From contig JAGEOH010000251.1 of the NCBI GenBank assembly GCA_032207245.1, positions 1 through 64,000 on the forward strand: a stretch of 64,000 nucleotides of DNA, read 5' to 3'. Shown here in pieces: positions 13,126 through 24,400 of this stretch (within the stretch, counting starts at the first letter, position 1; each line of letters begins with the position of its first letter). The position numbers were made by a program, and so were the translations under genes. The DNA is from Pardosa pseudoannulata (Eukaryota > Arthropoda > Arachnida > Araneae > Lycosidae). The notes under the pieces were generated by a model. That model was given only the letters and a program-made list of their open reading frames with translations. It was not told the DNA's origin and ran no database searches.

Positions 13126-15000
13126 CTATAAATTAATTTAACATATAAAGCATTGATATAATACCAAGTTAAATAAAAAAAATTACAGGAAAAAGTTTTT
13201 ATGATTGCCTATATTACAACTCTTAGAGGGTCACATATATTACTATTTATCCCCCCTCCCAGCTTTTGGTCTGGTTATTTAAGGTACCTAAATGAAAGAT
13301 TATAATTATTTGAAAATTTAAATTCATTTTTATGATTATGATTTAGGCAAGGACAGCTGCTCACAAGAGCAGCAGCATTGTAACCTATGGTCTATTGTAC
13401 TGAAAATTCATTTTTTTAGAATATATTACAATTACAGTTTTAAAATTATAAAAAAAAATTTAGAATCTGACTCAGTTTCAAAAATAAATAACACATTTTA
13501 TTTTAATTTTCTTTATAATCTTAGCACTACATTTGATGATTCATCTTTCCACTCGGCTAAAGGAAAATAACACCATTTTTTATGCAAATATTTAAGGATA
13601 ATTAAGGTGCATAAACAAATAAAAGCATCACTACCCAATTTTGTTAAAGATAATCAGAATAATGCTAAGTTTTTTTATTGTAAAATTTATTAAACAATCT
13701 CCAGTTTTATTAAATAATTACTGATTAGCTAGACTTGTGAGATAGGTTCTAAGTGTTAAAAATACTATTTAAAATACTTTTAATTTTCCAAATGATCATT
13801 CTGCTACCACAAAAACAAAAGAGATTTTCATTTGCAAAAATGGTTGAAGTTAAATAGAAATATTTAAAATTAATTAATTTATCATCAAAAAGCCCTAAAT
13901 AATTATGTATATTTGATGAAATGAAATTTTAATAAGAAAAATTTGATATTACAATTTGAAAAGGATTCTACAAGTAAATTATGTTTATTGCAGAATTGTG
14001 GGTAAAGTATTTAATGAGAAATTTCAGACATTAATAATAGAAAAATTGCTAAATATATAGTATACTCAAAATTAATCACCCAATTTCAAAATTCTATATT
14101 TTCAGAAATAAACAATGCATGAATACAAAGGAAAACTTCAGATGTTTTATATTATAAATGATAGGTGGTGATCATGTGTTAACTGAAAAGCTGTTTTAGA
14201 AGTTTTTCAACTAAAGTGACATAGCCTCTGAGGAGGAGAAAGCTTTCTATGTGCTATCATTTGCCTGATGTGGATCTATAGCCACTGTCTGGTTTGAATT
14301 TCATAAAATTACTCAATAAATCTACCATATCTCTAAATATATTTTCCCCAATGTGGGGTACCACCACCATTCTGGGTAACAGAAATTCATTAGTTCCTTA
14401 ACATGGAACTAGCTAGCAGATGAAGCAGTCTCAATGGACTAGATAATATGATGTTGTTCAACTGGTTAATTAAGTCACCCATATGACCCATGAGGATTTT
14501 TTTTTTTTTAGGAGGGGAGAAAGGGGAACTTGTAAAAGGTAAAGTGCATGGTGAACCATTAATACCATATTGTGAACTTAAACAACATATTTCTATAGAT
14601 GTAAATTAATTACCAGTGACAAAAATATTTCTTTGCCTCCTGTATTTTTTTTTTAAGTTTTTTTTTCTTGGGGGGGAGGGGAGGTTATATGTGGGTGCTT
14701 GAAAAGCTGATTATTATTTGAGTTTTTTATGTGTAACTCATAAAGAGTTAGCATAATCCATTTATTTACACATAATACACAATAGCAAAAAGTCCCAGTA
14801 TGCCATACTAAAAGTGCCCTTTTACTCAACAAAAAGTGTCCTTTCAGTTGACTGAAACTGCCCTTTTTGATAAATGTACCTGTTCTGCCCATATTTAAAG
14901 GAACTGAGAACACTAATTTAAAGCTTGAAAATAAACACTTGCTTTTAAATTATTTTATACAATTTGTACAGCTAAATTTTTATAAATGTATCAGTAAATT
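13126..15000 (-). other. Truncated intron, left arm, cut by the gap
   Basis: AT-rich non-coding sequence mirroring 25248-27548. It lacks the roughly 465-bp insertion of the right arm: the empty site, a single CCCCTCCTAAAAA on the minus strand, lies near 14500-14516. It stops at the Ns in mid-intron. Confidence 0.65.
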
Positions 15001-15100
15001 NNNNNNNNNNNNNNNNNNNNNNNNNNNNNNNNNNNNNNNNNNNNNNNNNNNNNNNNNNNNNNNNNNNNNNNNNNNNNNNNNNNNNNNNNNNNNNNNNNNN
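15001..15100. other. Assembly gap of 100 Ns
   Basis: There are exactly 100 undetermined bases. A round 100 is a common placeholder for a join of unknown length. Sequence to the left is the inner end of the left arm; sequence to the right (15101 on) is unrelated to what follows the equivalent point in the right arm. ORFs reading through the Ns are meaningless. Confidence 0.98.
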
Positions 15101-15107
15101 TCCAGCT

Positions 15108-15245
15108 TTCCAGTGCAAAACACACAAAGCTTCCAAGGCTGTATACATGCTCCAATCTTGCAAGATATCGTTACTCTTTTAGCACTACCCAGGAGCACGT
15201 GTTGCTTAAAGTATGCAACGGACGCGAGTAACATTTCCCTCCCCT
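15108..15245. mobile_element. Fragment of SINE family 2
   Basis: The stretch with GTTACTCTTTTAGCAC, AGGAGCACGTGTTGCTTAA and CGGACGCGAGTAACATT is closely similar to 62818-62885. There it forms one end of a longer element with a tRNA-like head. Here only the tail part is present, directly after the gap, so it is truncated by the contig end or was inserted as a fragment. Confidence 0.6.
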
Positions 15246-15379
15246 CAAATGTTATAGTAATAAGTGTAATAGTCAAATTAATAAAATAATAGACAATAAC
15301 CTGAAATTCTAATTTAAATAAACTTTAAACAACATTTTCAACTTCTAAATTCTGAGTTTACTTTTCTTGCACTTCCAAG

Positions 15380-15586
15380 GTGGAAAAATTTATGATTTTT
15401 AAATTTTTTGAAGGAGCACCACTCAGAAACATTCTGGACAGAGATACAAAGGCTGTTATAAAAGATTTAAAGAATAAAAAAGTGCTCAATCAGAATAAGT
15501 ATCTTGGTATTTTTAACGACTTTACTGCCGAATTCATAATAACGGAAATGATAGAATACGAGTTCACCCGGGTTAAATTTCAATAA
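15380..15586 (+). CDS. Unassigned 68-codon ORF
   Basis: An open frame with fairly ordinary amino-acid composition (for example ILDRDTKAVIKDLKNKK and YLGIFNDFTAEF), in contrast to the low-complexity frames around it. It is preceded by a pyrimidine-rich CTTCCAAG. I recognise no family. It could be a small gene, an exon, or a remnant of a mobile element; support is weak. Confidence 0.15.
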   Translation: MEKFMIFKFFEGAPLRNILDRDTKAVIKDLKNKKVLNQNKYLGIFNDFTAEFIITEMIEYEFTRVKFQ

Positions 15587-15599
15587 AATCATTGTTGTT

Positions 15600-16080
15600 T
15601 GCCAAATCCAATCAATTTAATTTCGCAAAACTAAAAACAACGAGAATTAGTCGCATTTAATACTAACCAAAGTTTATATCAAGTTGAGTTCAACACCAAA
15701 AAATTGTAATCAAAATTAACAAGTCACAATGACGTCAAGCATCATCATTTTGACGAGATAGAGGAAAAATCATATTACAAATTCCCATTTCTAGCGACTT
15801 CTAACGTTAAGAAGATGCCTGTGACTTATTTCGACCTCAATATGGTGGCAACCCAAACACACGGCAAAGTCAGAAGAAAAACTTTAGTTGTCATGTTTAG
15901 CCCTTTATCACCAAGTTGGCGGGGGTAAACTATTCTGATGTTATATACGTTATATGCGTTATACAAACCCTTTGTATAACGCATATAACGTATTCAGAAA
16001 TGGATGGAAAGCGGGAAATTACCGTTCAATTGAAATATGATGGAACTTTTAGAAATCCAATCTCATTAACCACTTTAGCG
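15600..16080. promoter_or_regulatory. CpG-rich patch with CRE palindrome; possible promoter
   Basis: This half-kilobase holds about 17 CpG dinucleotides by eye, whereas flanking kilobases have few. It includes a full cAMP-response element palindrome TGACGTCA at 15730-15737, GC-rich GTTGGCGGGGG at 15915-15925, and the perfect hairpin at 15945-15993. It lies about 5 kb upstream of the first recognisable exon of the plus-strand gene, where its promoter or a 5' non-coding exon might be. Promoter function is inferred from composition and one motif only. Confidence 0.3.
15945..15993. repeat. Perfect 23-bp hairpin with 3-base loop
   Basis: Bases 15945-15967 are the exact reverse complement of 15971-15993, separated by CCC. 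The stem contains three CpG pairs (ACGTTATATGCG core). The perfection of the stem and the short loop are unlike simple AT microsatellites. Function unknown. Confidence 0.95.
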
Positions 16081-19000
16081 GAAAATTTTTCAAAATTTAG
16101 CATTTTTTGTAGTCTTTATTGTGTTTTATGATGAATAATTTTGACCTGCCAAAACATTTTCTTTTTTTTTTTATTTGATCCGCTTTTAAAAATGTTTATC
16201 CATAATTGCGCTAAGTACTAACATTTATTTTTCATAAAACATTAAAACCAAAATACTAAAAGGTGAAAACTTTCATAGATCTAAAAATAATTCTTTAATG
16301 TTTATAAGCATATTTAACTGTTTTATTTCGGAATATAAGCATTGTTAATTGTATTAGCAATTATCGATTCAGGATACCTGCTTAATTTTTTCAAATAATA
16401 AAGTTCCAAATACTGCAATGTGATTCCACATAAATTTCAAATTAAAGGAAAGATTATTCTTTATCATAATTATAAATGGGGTGGAAAATTGAAAGCATAT
16501 TAGAATTTTAACTCTCCTAAGGATTTTTGGACTATGCCAGTTTCTTTTAAGCACTGTGTAAAATATATGTTTTTGCTTTCTACAAAAATAGCTTTGCGTC
16601 TTGTGAATTTAAGAATAAAAATGATGAAAATCAGGATATGTAATAATCAGGGATGTGTTCAGCTCCAATTACCTTTTCTTACTTAATATATACCGAATCC
16701 AATATATTTACAAAGATTTATCTAATTATTTTAAACAAAAGGAAAAAATGTGACCTTTTTTATGAATAAGGTAGGCTGAATTTTATCATATCTTTCAACT
16801 GTAATGTTTTCTCTAATTGATTATTGCTGTTAGGATTGTATGGTGCTGAATTTTTCCTCTAGAAAAATTTTTGTATGAGGTGGGTAGGTAGAAGTTTGTT
16901 TTTGCTTCTAGGGTGAAAGAGGGATTTTCTGAGGGTATAGGAAAAATACTAGAGAAAATCTGGTTTCAGGAATAAACAGATAACCTTTCTTGGTGATCAC
17001 AAATTGCAGACTGAATAAGGAAGGACGCGTGCACACGTACAAAAATTTTTCTGTGTGTATTTTTTTCTCAGCTAGACTATAATTATTATGCTTACTCTTT
17101 AGACTATCTATACTTCAAAATATTTTTGAACTAGTCTTCGAAGAAAATAGGAAGTTTTAAAAACATGTACCTATAAAGTTGCGGAAAGGGATAGTAATTA
17201 TTAGAAACTTTGAAATTTAATGGTATTTAGAAATGAATCCAAGTGGTTAGTACACGTACACGTACACACACATGTACACACAAAATGGGCACTTGAAAAT
17301 AAAACTTTAAAAAGTATTTTGTCAGGCTTTCTATCAATTTGTCATATCAACAAAGATTTTGATAATAATTTGCTCTAATAAAGGTCAGTGTTTGTCTACC
17401 CTTATCAAATACTTATACGACGTACTTGTTTCTGATAAAAACATATAATATTTTACGAATCTCAAAATGTTATTAATGTTTACTAATGTAAAATATTACT
17501 CAGAAAATTTCCTAAAACTATTTGAGATATCTTGAGGCAACTCTAGAGATAATCTTTGCTCGTCAAAATAAAATATATTTTCCTTTAAAGCATTTTTATG
17601 TAACTCCTTTAAAAATGTCTTTAAAAGTATGAAAAACTTGTTTTTTTTTTTTCTTTTTTTTAATCAACGTGAATAGTGTAATTGGTACAAATAGTGCCAC
17701 CTGCATGAAACACGAATGAGGATTACATATTTGAAGTGATCTGAAGAGAATATATTTTAGTTTAAAGAACTCAATCGTTGTTGTGTTGCTGTGTTGTGTC
17801 ATGAGAACTTGGAAAGTAGTGTTTATTGATAATTTATTTAACTTGAATAGAGCTTACATATCATTCATAATATAGTTAAGATGTTTATCAATTATTATTC
17901 TATCCTTTATCTGTGATACTATGTCGTCTTTAGTTTTTTTAAATTTGTCACAATGAAGAAATACAGATTTACAAATGTGATTTTGAATACCATGTAAGTT
18001 GAAAATATTTGCTATCTTGAATTATCGTTGTTAAACTTTATTCATACGAAATGTACTTACTCAAGTATCTACACATTTATCAGTGTGTTCATTATTTATT
18101 GTATATATGCTCTTTATTTCTCCCTTTTTAACCATCAAATTTATTTTCCCGTGTCTTTCTTTTAGGTAAATGTGACCATGTAAGATACAAGAGGTGAGAT
18201 AGTTTTTCAGTTTAGTGATATAAAGTAATATTTTTGTTAAATACTATATACGAAATGCGTATTTATTTAAATTTTAGAAATTTTACTGTGAAGTATGTAA
18301 GCTTTCTTTTTAAGCATTTATTCTAAATTTTTATAAAACACAAGATTTTAATCATCTGACGCGCTTTGTATTTTCAATTGTATTGAGATCTATATATTTT
18401 GGGAAAAGGCTTGTTTAGGTGTGTTTAAAAATTGTGTAATTTCTTTTATTTTCTTGCTCACCTTCCTTTGTATCAAGATACATATCCATATCAGAGTAGT
18501 AATATTTGTCTACTGTTTAATTTACATCAGTACTAAAGTTACAAGGTTGCATGTTTAAAGTTTACCCATGTAACATTTAAGTATAATTCATGATTATGCA
18601 GAAACATAATTTTATTTATAATTTCTAAAATATTGGAAATATTAAGAGCTTGGATTAAGAACCCTGCACCCTGAACATATTCTGTTTAATTCACAAAATT
18701 TAAATTGTTCTTTTATGAATCTGTTTATTATCTAAATTACTAGTTGTTTGTAAATATATTACTTATATACCTAGAATTCATTATGAAAAGTAAGGTATTA
18801 ATATAATTACCATGGAAACTTTTCTCTGTTTGCTCATTTTAACTGTATTTTTATTAAAATCCAATACTCCTTTCTTATCCTATCACTTTTTATGTGAAAT
18901 ATAAGTAAATAAATCTAATTTAAACAGATTATCCTTTTCAAACTTGATAAAATAGTTATATAAACAATAGATGTATTGCTTAATATAATTCCTAATACAT

Positions 19001-21029
19001 ATTGTATTACATTTTTGCTTTGGTTTTGGTGACTAATATTACAAGAGCAAGTATCTACCATTTGTTAATTTAAAATTAGCCAAATTATTTAACAAATCTT
19101 TACAAGGATTTATATAAATTCTTGTTAGCATTTATTTAAATTTTCCTTCAAATTGAGTATGCAACTGAAAATACTTTTTTCATTGTAAAATCACGTATAC
19201 ATATTTAGAACTTCTTTTAGGGATTATAGTTATTGCTTTAGATATAATTTCTATCTTTTAACTTATGCCTATATATTAATTTTATAAAAGTGACATGGAC
19301 TAGATATGAATATTAATCTTTTAATAAAGTATCACTTTTTGAGAAAATTTTTTTTATAATATTTATTTAGCAACTTAGTATTTTTACTGTGGTATTTTAC
19401 CTTTATAATGTATATGTATTAAAGTATGAATTTGTCTATAATTTCATTTATGCTATTCTATTTATAAAAATTTAATGCCTCTAAACTTAGAAAAAATGAT
19501 TTAATATTAAATTTCATTTAAATTAAGTGTGGAATATTTTCCCCTTAGTGTATTTTGTTAAACTTACTATAATCATAAAAGTTTTCCATTAAAGTACTAT
19601 GTTAAAGAGAAAAAGTAATTTTGTAGTTGATGTGTCAAAAATATTAGGAAAAGATTGTTTGAGAAGAAAAGACTAGTAGCATGATTAACAGCTCTTTTAG
19701 TATTGTTTTGCTGTAGAAGCAAGAAATTGTTTATTTACTGAGTGATTTGTCATTGCTGTAAACTATTTTTTATCTATATATATTAGTTTAAAAGTCTTAA
19801 TTTTCAACTCACCTATTTCTGTTGTCAGCTATTAACCAATATTATCACATATCACATAACACTTATTATCACAAATTCTGTAAGTTATGAATGAATTAAA
19901 TACTAGATTCGCAATGAAAATTGGGTATCCAAAGTTAAAATAAATTTTTTTAAATAATTATTTTTTAAAAAAATTTTAAGTAATGGTGTAGAAAATAAGT
20001 TTTTTTAAGTTTAGGGGTAAAATTCACTGTATTACTAACATATCTTCAGGTTAATCATAAATAGAATTTTAGTATTTCAACATTTGTATTAAATCAAATG
20101 TTTTATTGTAAATTAATAAGGATTAATTTTCTGCCTTACTTAAAGCATTTAAACAAAATGGATTTTTTAATTGAAAATGAAGGAAAATTTTGTGCATGTT
20201 TCCTATTTTTAAATTTTCTCAGTTTGTGTAAGTTTTTAAAAGTCATTGCATTCCTTTTGAGTATGTAAAAATTTTTATTAGGATTGTGTTTTTTGACAAT
20301 TAAACTTAACATAGGAATGGAATACTTTTAAAATGTATGCTATTTATTGTATAGGATACTTCATTTTAATCTTTTTGACTTGTTATCACATATAAAATTC
20401 TGTAAGTTTTGAATGAATTGAATACTAGAATCATGATGAAAATAGGGTATACAAAGTTAAAATAATTGCTATTTTTTAAATAGAAATTATTAACTTTAGT
20501 TAAATTTAATAAAATTTTAAATTGTACAGTTGTAATAATTCTAGACTTTTTAAACATTCTTTTCTCCTTGTAAGCAATAAAGTATTTGAAAAAGTTTGAA
20601 AATTTTGAACTGATATTTATATTTAATATTAATTATAAAATGCAAATGCAAAGATGTTTCTGGACATTTTGTTTTGTTTATGTGATTTTAATTTTTTTGA
20701 CTAAAAGATTTCAGGTAGTTGATATTGTTGAACATCCATGAAATTATGAATTATGAATTATTTCATGTAGTATTCTAATAGATTTTCATGCATGCATTTA
20801 TTATAATTTTTTTTGTGTGTGCTTTAATTTTTTTTGCTAAAGTTAATATTTTGTATTTTTATTGTAGATGATTAAAAAATTTTTTTTAATTCCTTAGATG
20901 TGCTAAATGTGTTAAGTAAAATTATGCTAATCCCACTATTGTACATTGATATACAAATATTTTAACATAAGTTACATTTTTTTAATGTATATTTTTGCTA
21001 TGTAAAGTCTGAGTTAATTTTTTTTGCAG
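16081..21029. other. AT-rich non-coding stretch, probably 5' intron
   Basis: No credible coding exon seen. It precedes the acceptor TTTTTTTTGCAG at 21029. From about 17.8 kb the plus strand is T-rich, as expected for an intron of the downstream plus-strand gene. A possible 28-base exon at 18166-18193, flanked by TTTTAG and GTGAGA, is speculative. Other small ORFs are AT-driven. Confidence 0.4.
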
Positions 21030-21446
21030 AAACATCTTACCTTCAAAAATGGATGCATACATGGCTGCTACTGCTAAAAGCCAAGTCCCAGCTACAGAAT
21101 GTAGCCCGAGATTAAAAGCTGAAGAAGTCGCTCAAGTTAAAAAAGAATTTTGCCAAAACAATGCTCATTTAAATCAAATGTCTTTCATACCAGTTTATTC
21201 TAATAAAACTGTGTGCCATAAATTTTCAAAGTCCAAAAAAGAATGTGAGAATTTGTGTGAAAACCCAGCATCTGAAAGGAAAGTTTTAACTACTTATTCA
21301 CCTCCTACAAGACCAAGATGTACTGCAAACAATGACTTGCTTGCTGCTCGAATTGCTAAAACACATATTAGAAGACGTTCTGTTGGTTTTGAAGACATGA
21401 CATCATTATCATCTTATTTTGGTCACAATTTTACTAATGATAGAAG
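21030..21446 (+). CDS. Exon with likely start codon of SILK-motif protein
   Basis: The acceptor is a long T tract ending GCAG (21029) and the donor is AGAAG|GTCTAT. In-frame ATG codons are at 21049 (MDAYMAATAKS) and a little downstream. Residues are Lys/Ser/Cys-rich with a basic AKTHIRRRS stretch followed by VGFEDM. The frame leaves in phase 2. The ORF read past the donor soon becomes AT-driven (ILILFIEFN), supporting the splice site. This exon occurs once in the window. Confidence 0.65.
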
Positions 21447-24400
21447 GTCTATATTAATTTTATTTATAGAATTTAATGCTATTTAAAAAGAATAGTTTCT
21501 TTCAACACTGTTTAAGAACAAAAAGTTGTATTTGTGAGATTATTGGTGAAAGTGTTCCATTTTTATTTCTTGTGAATGAAACTTTATTTTATTTATTTAT
21601 TTATTTATTTTTTTTTTTGTTGCAATCTAAATCATAAAATATATAAAATTATCAAGTTTCAATATATCTTCAATGTAAAATTGCTCTATTGTAAATAAGT
21701 TTGAATGATTTACCTTATTATAAAAAATTATATTTAAATTTCTACTGAAGAAAAACATTATTTTTTCTTAATTATTTATAATTTTAATGTTTTTTAACAC
21801 AATTTAAGAACATATTTAAGAGTATAAATATATTTAAAAATTCCAGGAGTTTCAATATTGTAGATAAATGTACTGCTTGTTATATAATTTGTATTTTATT
21901 CTGTTATTGTTTAACATTACTATTTTATTTAAAATCTAAAATGGATAACCTGTTTAAATAGTTTATTACTCATTTTATAGTTTGTTTTAGCATAACCACT
22001 TTGTTCATTAATGGTTTACTTAAATTTCTTATTAGTGAGAAAATAAAAGTGAATAGTAACATTTTTAAGATACTAATCGATTTAATGAAGGTTAAGTTCT
22101 TTTATATGAAGTAAAAAATAAAAGTGGGTAAAATAAATCATTGCATTTGGGAAATTCCTGATAAAAATCCATTTGAAATTCTTTTATCTTATCTTTAAGG
22201 CATACCAGATATATTATTACTTTGTTAATGAATATAATCTTTTATAGTTTAGATGTTAAACAAACATAAAGTTTTGATTCTGAATAAATTTTTATGACCT
22301 TCTATAAAATTGAATAAATTTTATTGTGAAAACATTTTTCTTAAATATTGTTAGCAGCTGTTTACAAAATACAGAATGAGTATCTGGTTCTATCCTTTTG
22401 TTGCCACAAAGGGAAAAATCTTAACATTACTATATTTGTAATTTTATGTTCTTAAGTAATTTTAGAGGAGTATGAATAATATTTTAATTTCAAAATTTTA
22501 CAGGTTCCAAAGTTCTGTTCATAATTCTAATCTTTCTCAGTCATCAACCGAAAATCACAGTAAGCAAAACATTAATACTATTTTTTTCCTGTTAAACAAA
22601 TGACATTTTAATTTATCTACCATAAGCATTCTCAAGAACTTTTACAGATTATCTATAAAATTTATGATTTGTGGTTTAATTTTATGGACTTACCAAATAG
22701 GCAGGCAATTTTATGAATTTTAAGTACTGGGAATATAAACACAACTTTTGTGAAGATACTGTTATTAAAAACAAGAGATCATAAACTCTATTATGAAAAA
22801 AAGTTTCAACTTTGATTTCTAATTAAGGTCAAGAAATTTTTCCACAGTTTCTTTAAATTTAGCTTCTACTTCCTGACATGTTGCTGAATTTGATGAAAAT
22901 TTGTAAATAGTATCCTATTATTGTTTAAAAATTTTAAATGTATTTTTGTAAAAAATATATAAATTTGTTAAAAGTTACTAAATTCATATTTGAACTTGCT
23001 AAAATTAAATAGTGATATCACTGGATTAAAGTTATATCAGTTTCATTGCAATTTTGCTAATACAACTTTTTAAAAATTTGGATTATTGAATTAAAAATTA
23101 ATACCTTTGAATTAAAGCTTGGTAAGCCATACTTACACAATTTTAACATCTTATTTTATTGATTTTGCTAGGTAAATTTAAAATTTAGGTCATTTTTAGT
23201 TTTTCTAGAATCAAAATTTAATTGGAGAAAAAAAAAATTTGGTGATATATTTTATTATATACAATGAAGGCATAAAGGTTTTATTAATTACACTTAAATT
23301 TTTTTATTCCAATATGACTTGGAAATAAAAAAAATTATTTACAATTTTTTTAATTACAATTACTTGTGTCATTAGAAGTCAACCAACCAATGTTTTTCAA
23401 AAGGTTTTACTGATGCCATTTTTTAAAAATTGATAAGTATGTACAAGTGCCATTTAAGAAAATTTCCCTTCTAACAAATTTTTAGTCCTTTAGTTGTATA
23501 TTTTAAAATTTTATGTACTCAAAAAAATAAATAAATTAGCTTAAATATACTCTTGGCAAATTTTGATAAATCTAAGAATCTTGTAAAAATCATTGCTGTT
23601 CCTAAGACTTTAAATTTTGTTACACTGAAGTTCTCCAAAAAAATACAAAATTTGTTAGTACATAAATTTTAAAAAATTATAGATTTACTGAGAAATTATT
23701 GCAGTATATTTATTAAAAACAATATTAAGATATTAGTAATGATTTTAATAATATTGGTAGTTATTTAAATTTTTTAATATTTTAACATACATAGAAAACT
23801 TTATATATCTATTAATTGTAGTGCTTAGCTATTAGCTCAGCAAGCATACACCCAGAATGTTTTCTCCAGAAGGAATCAACAAACTAAAGCATAACACAAA
23901 GCTCAATATATCATACTAAAATAAGAAATTGAAAATGTACCTAAAGTTAAAATTTCATTTTAATTATTAATTACTTTTACTTTGTACTTGGTTGAAAGAG
24001 CACTAAAACTCAGAAGTACTGAAAAAAATTAATTTAAAACATTATATATAAATAAGTAAAAATTTAATCTCAATTGCTGCATGTATGTTTACATGTTAAC
24101 TTCAACTTATCCATAAATATTTAACAAAGCTAGAATGTTCTTCCTGTATTATGTTTCTCAAATAGTTTTTATTCTTAATAACACTGAACGCTTGGGAAGG
24201 TAAGGGGTAGAGAATCAAGTCTGTCAGTCTTCCCCCTGCGTGCACTTCTGACTACAGATATAAACAAGGGAGAAGCCGAATAGTTAGGGTACTGGCCTTA
24301 GGAACTGGAGTTCGTGGGTTCGAATCCCACTATGGCAGGGATGTTCAGAATCTGCCTTAAGCAGTAGGTCCCGGTCTCATTAGCCCTTGTGTTGCGAAAA

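Larger units (their letters stand above)
1..15000. repeat. Left arm of giant inverted repeat (probable haplotig)
   Basis: This arm reads as the reverse complement of 25248-40684. Base 1 pairs with 40684, base 8563 with 32124, and base 15000 with about 25248. Differences are scattered substitutions, microsatellite and homopolymer length changes (for example poly-T of 28 at 7099 against poly-A of 31 at 33560), and a roughly 465-bp insertion present only in the right arm. The arm begins before the window and ends exactly at the N gap, in the middle of what would be an intron. I infer an allelic contig placed in reverse; a true palindrome is the alternative. Confidence 0.9.

Noticed and set aside
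14867..15289. ORFs spanning the N run
   Set aside because: They are open only because Ns give no stops.
24274..24345. Functional tRNA gene suggested by the canonical box B
   Set aside because: Box A is degenerate, no acceptor-stem pairing is evident, and the sequence continues into the SINE body flanked by a target-site duplication.
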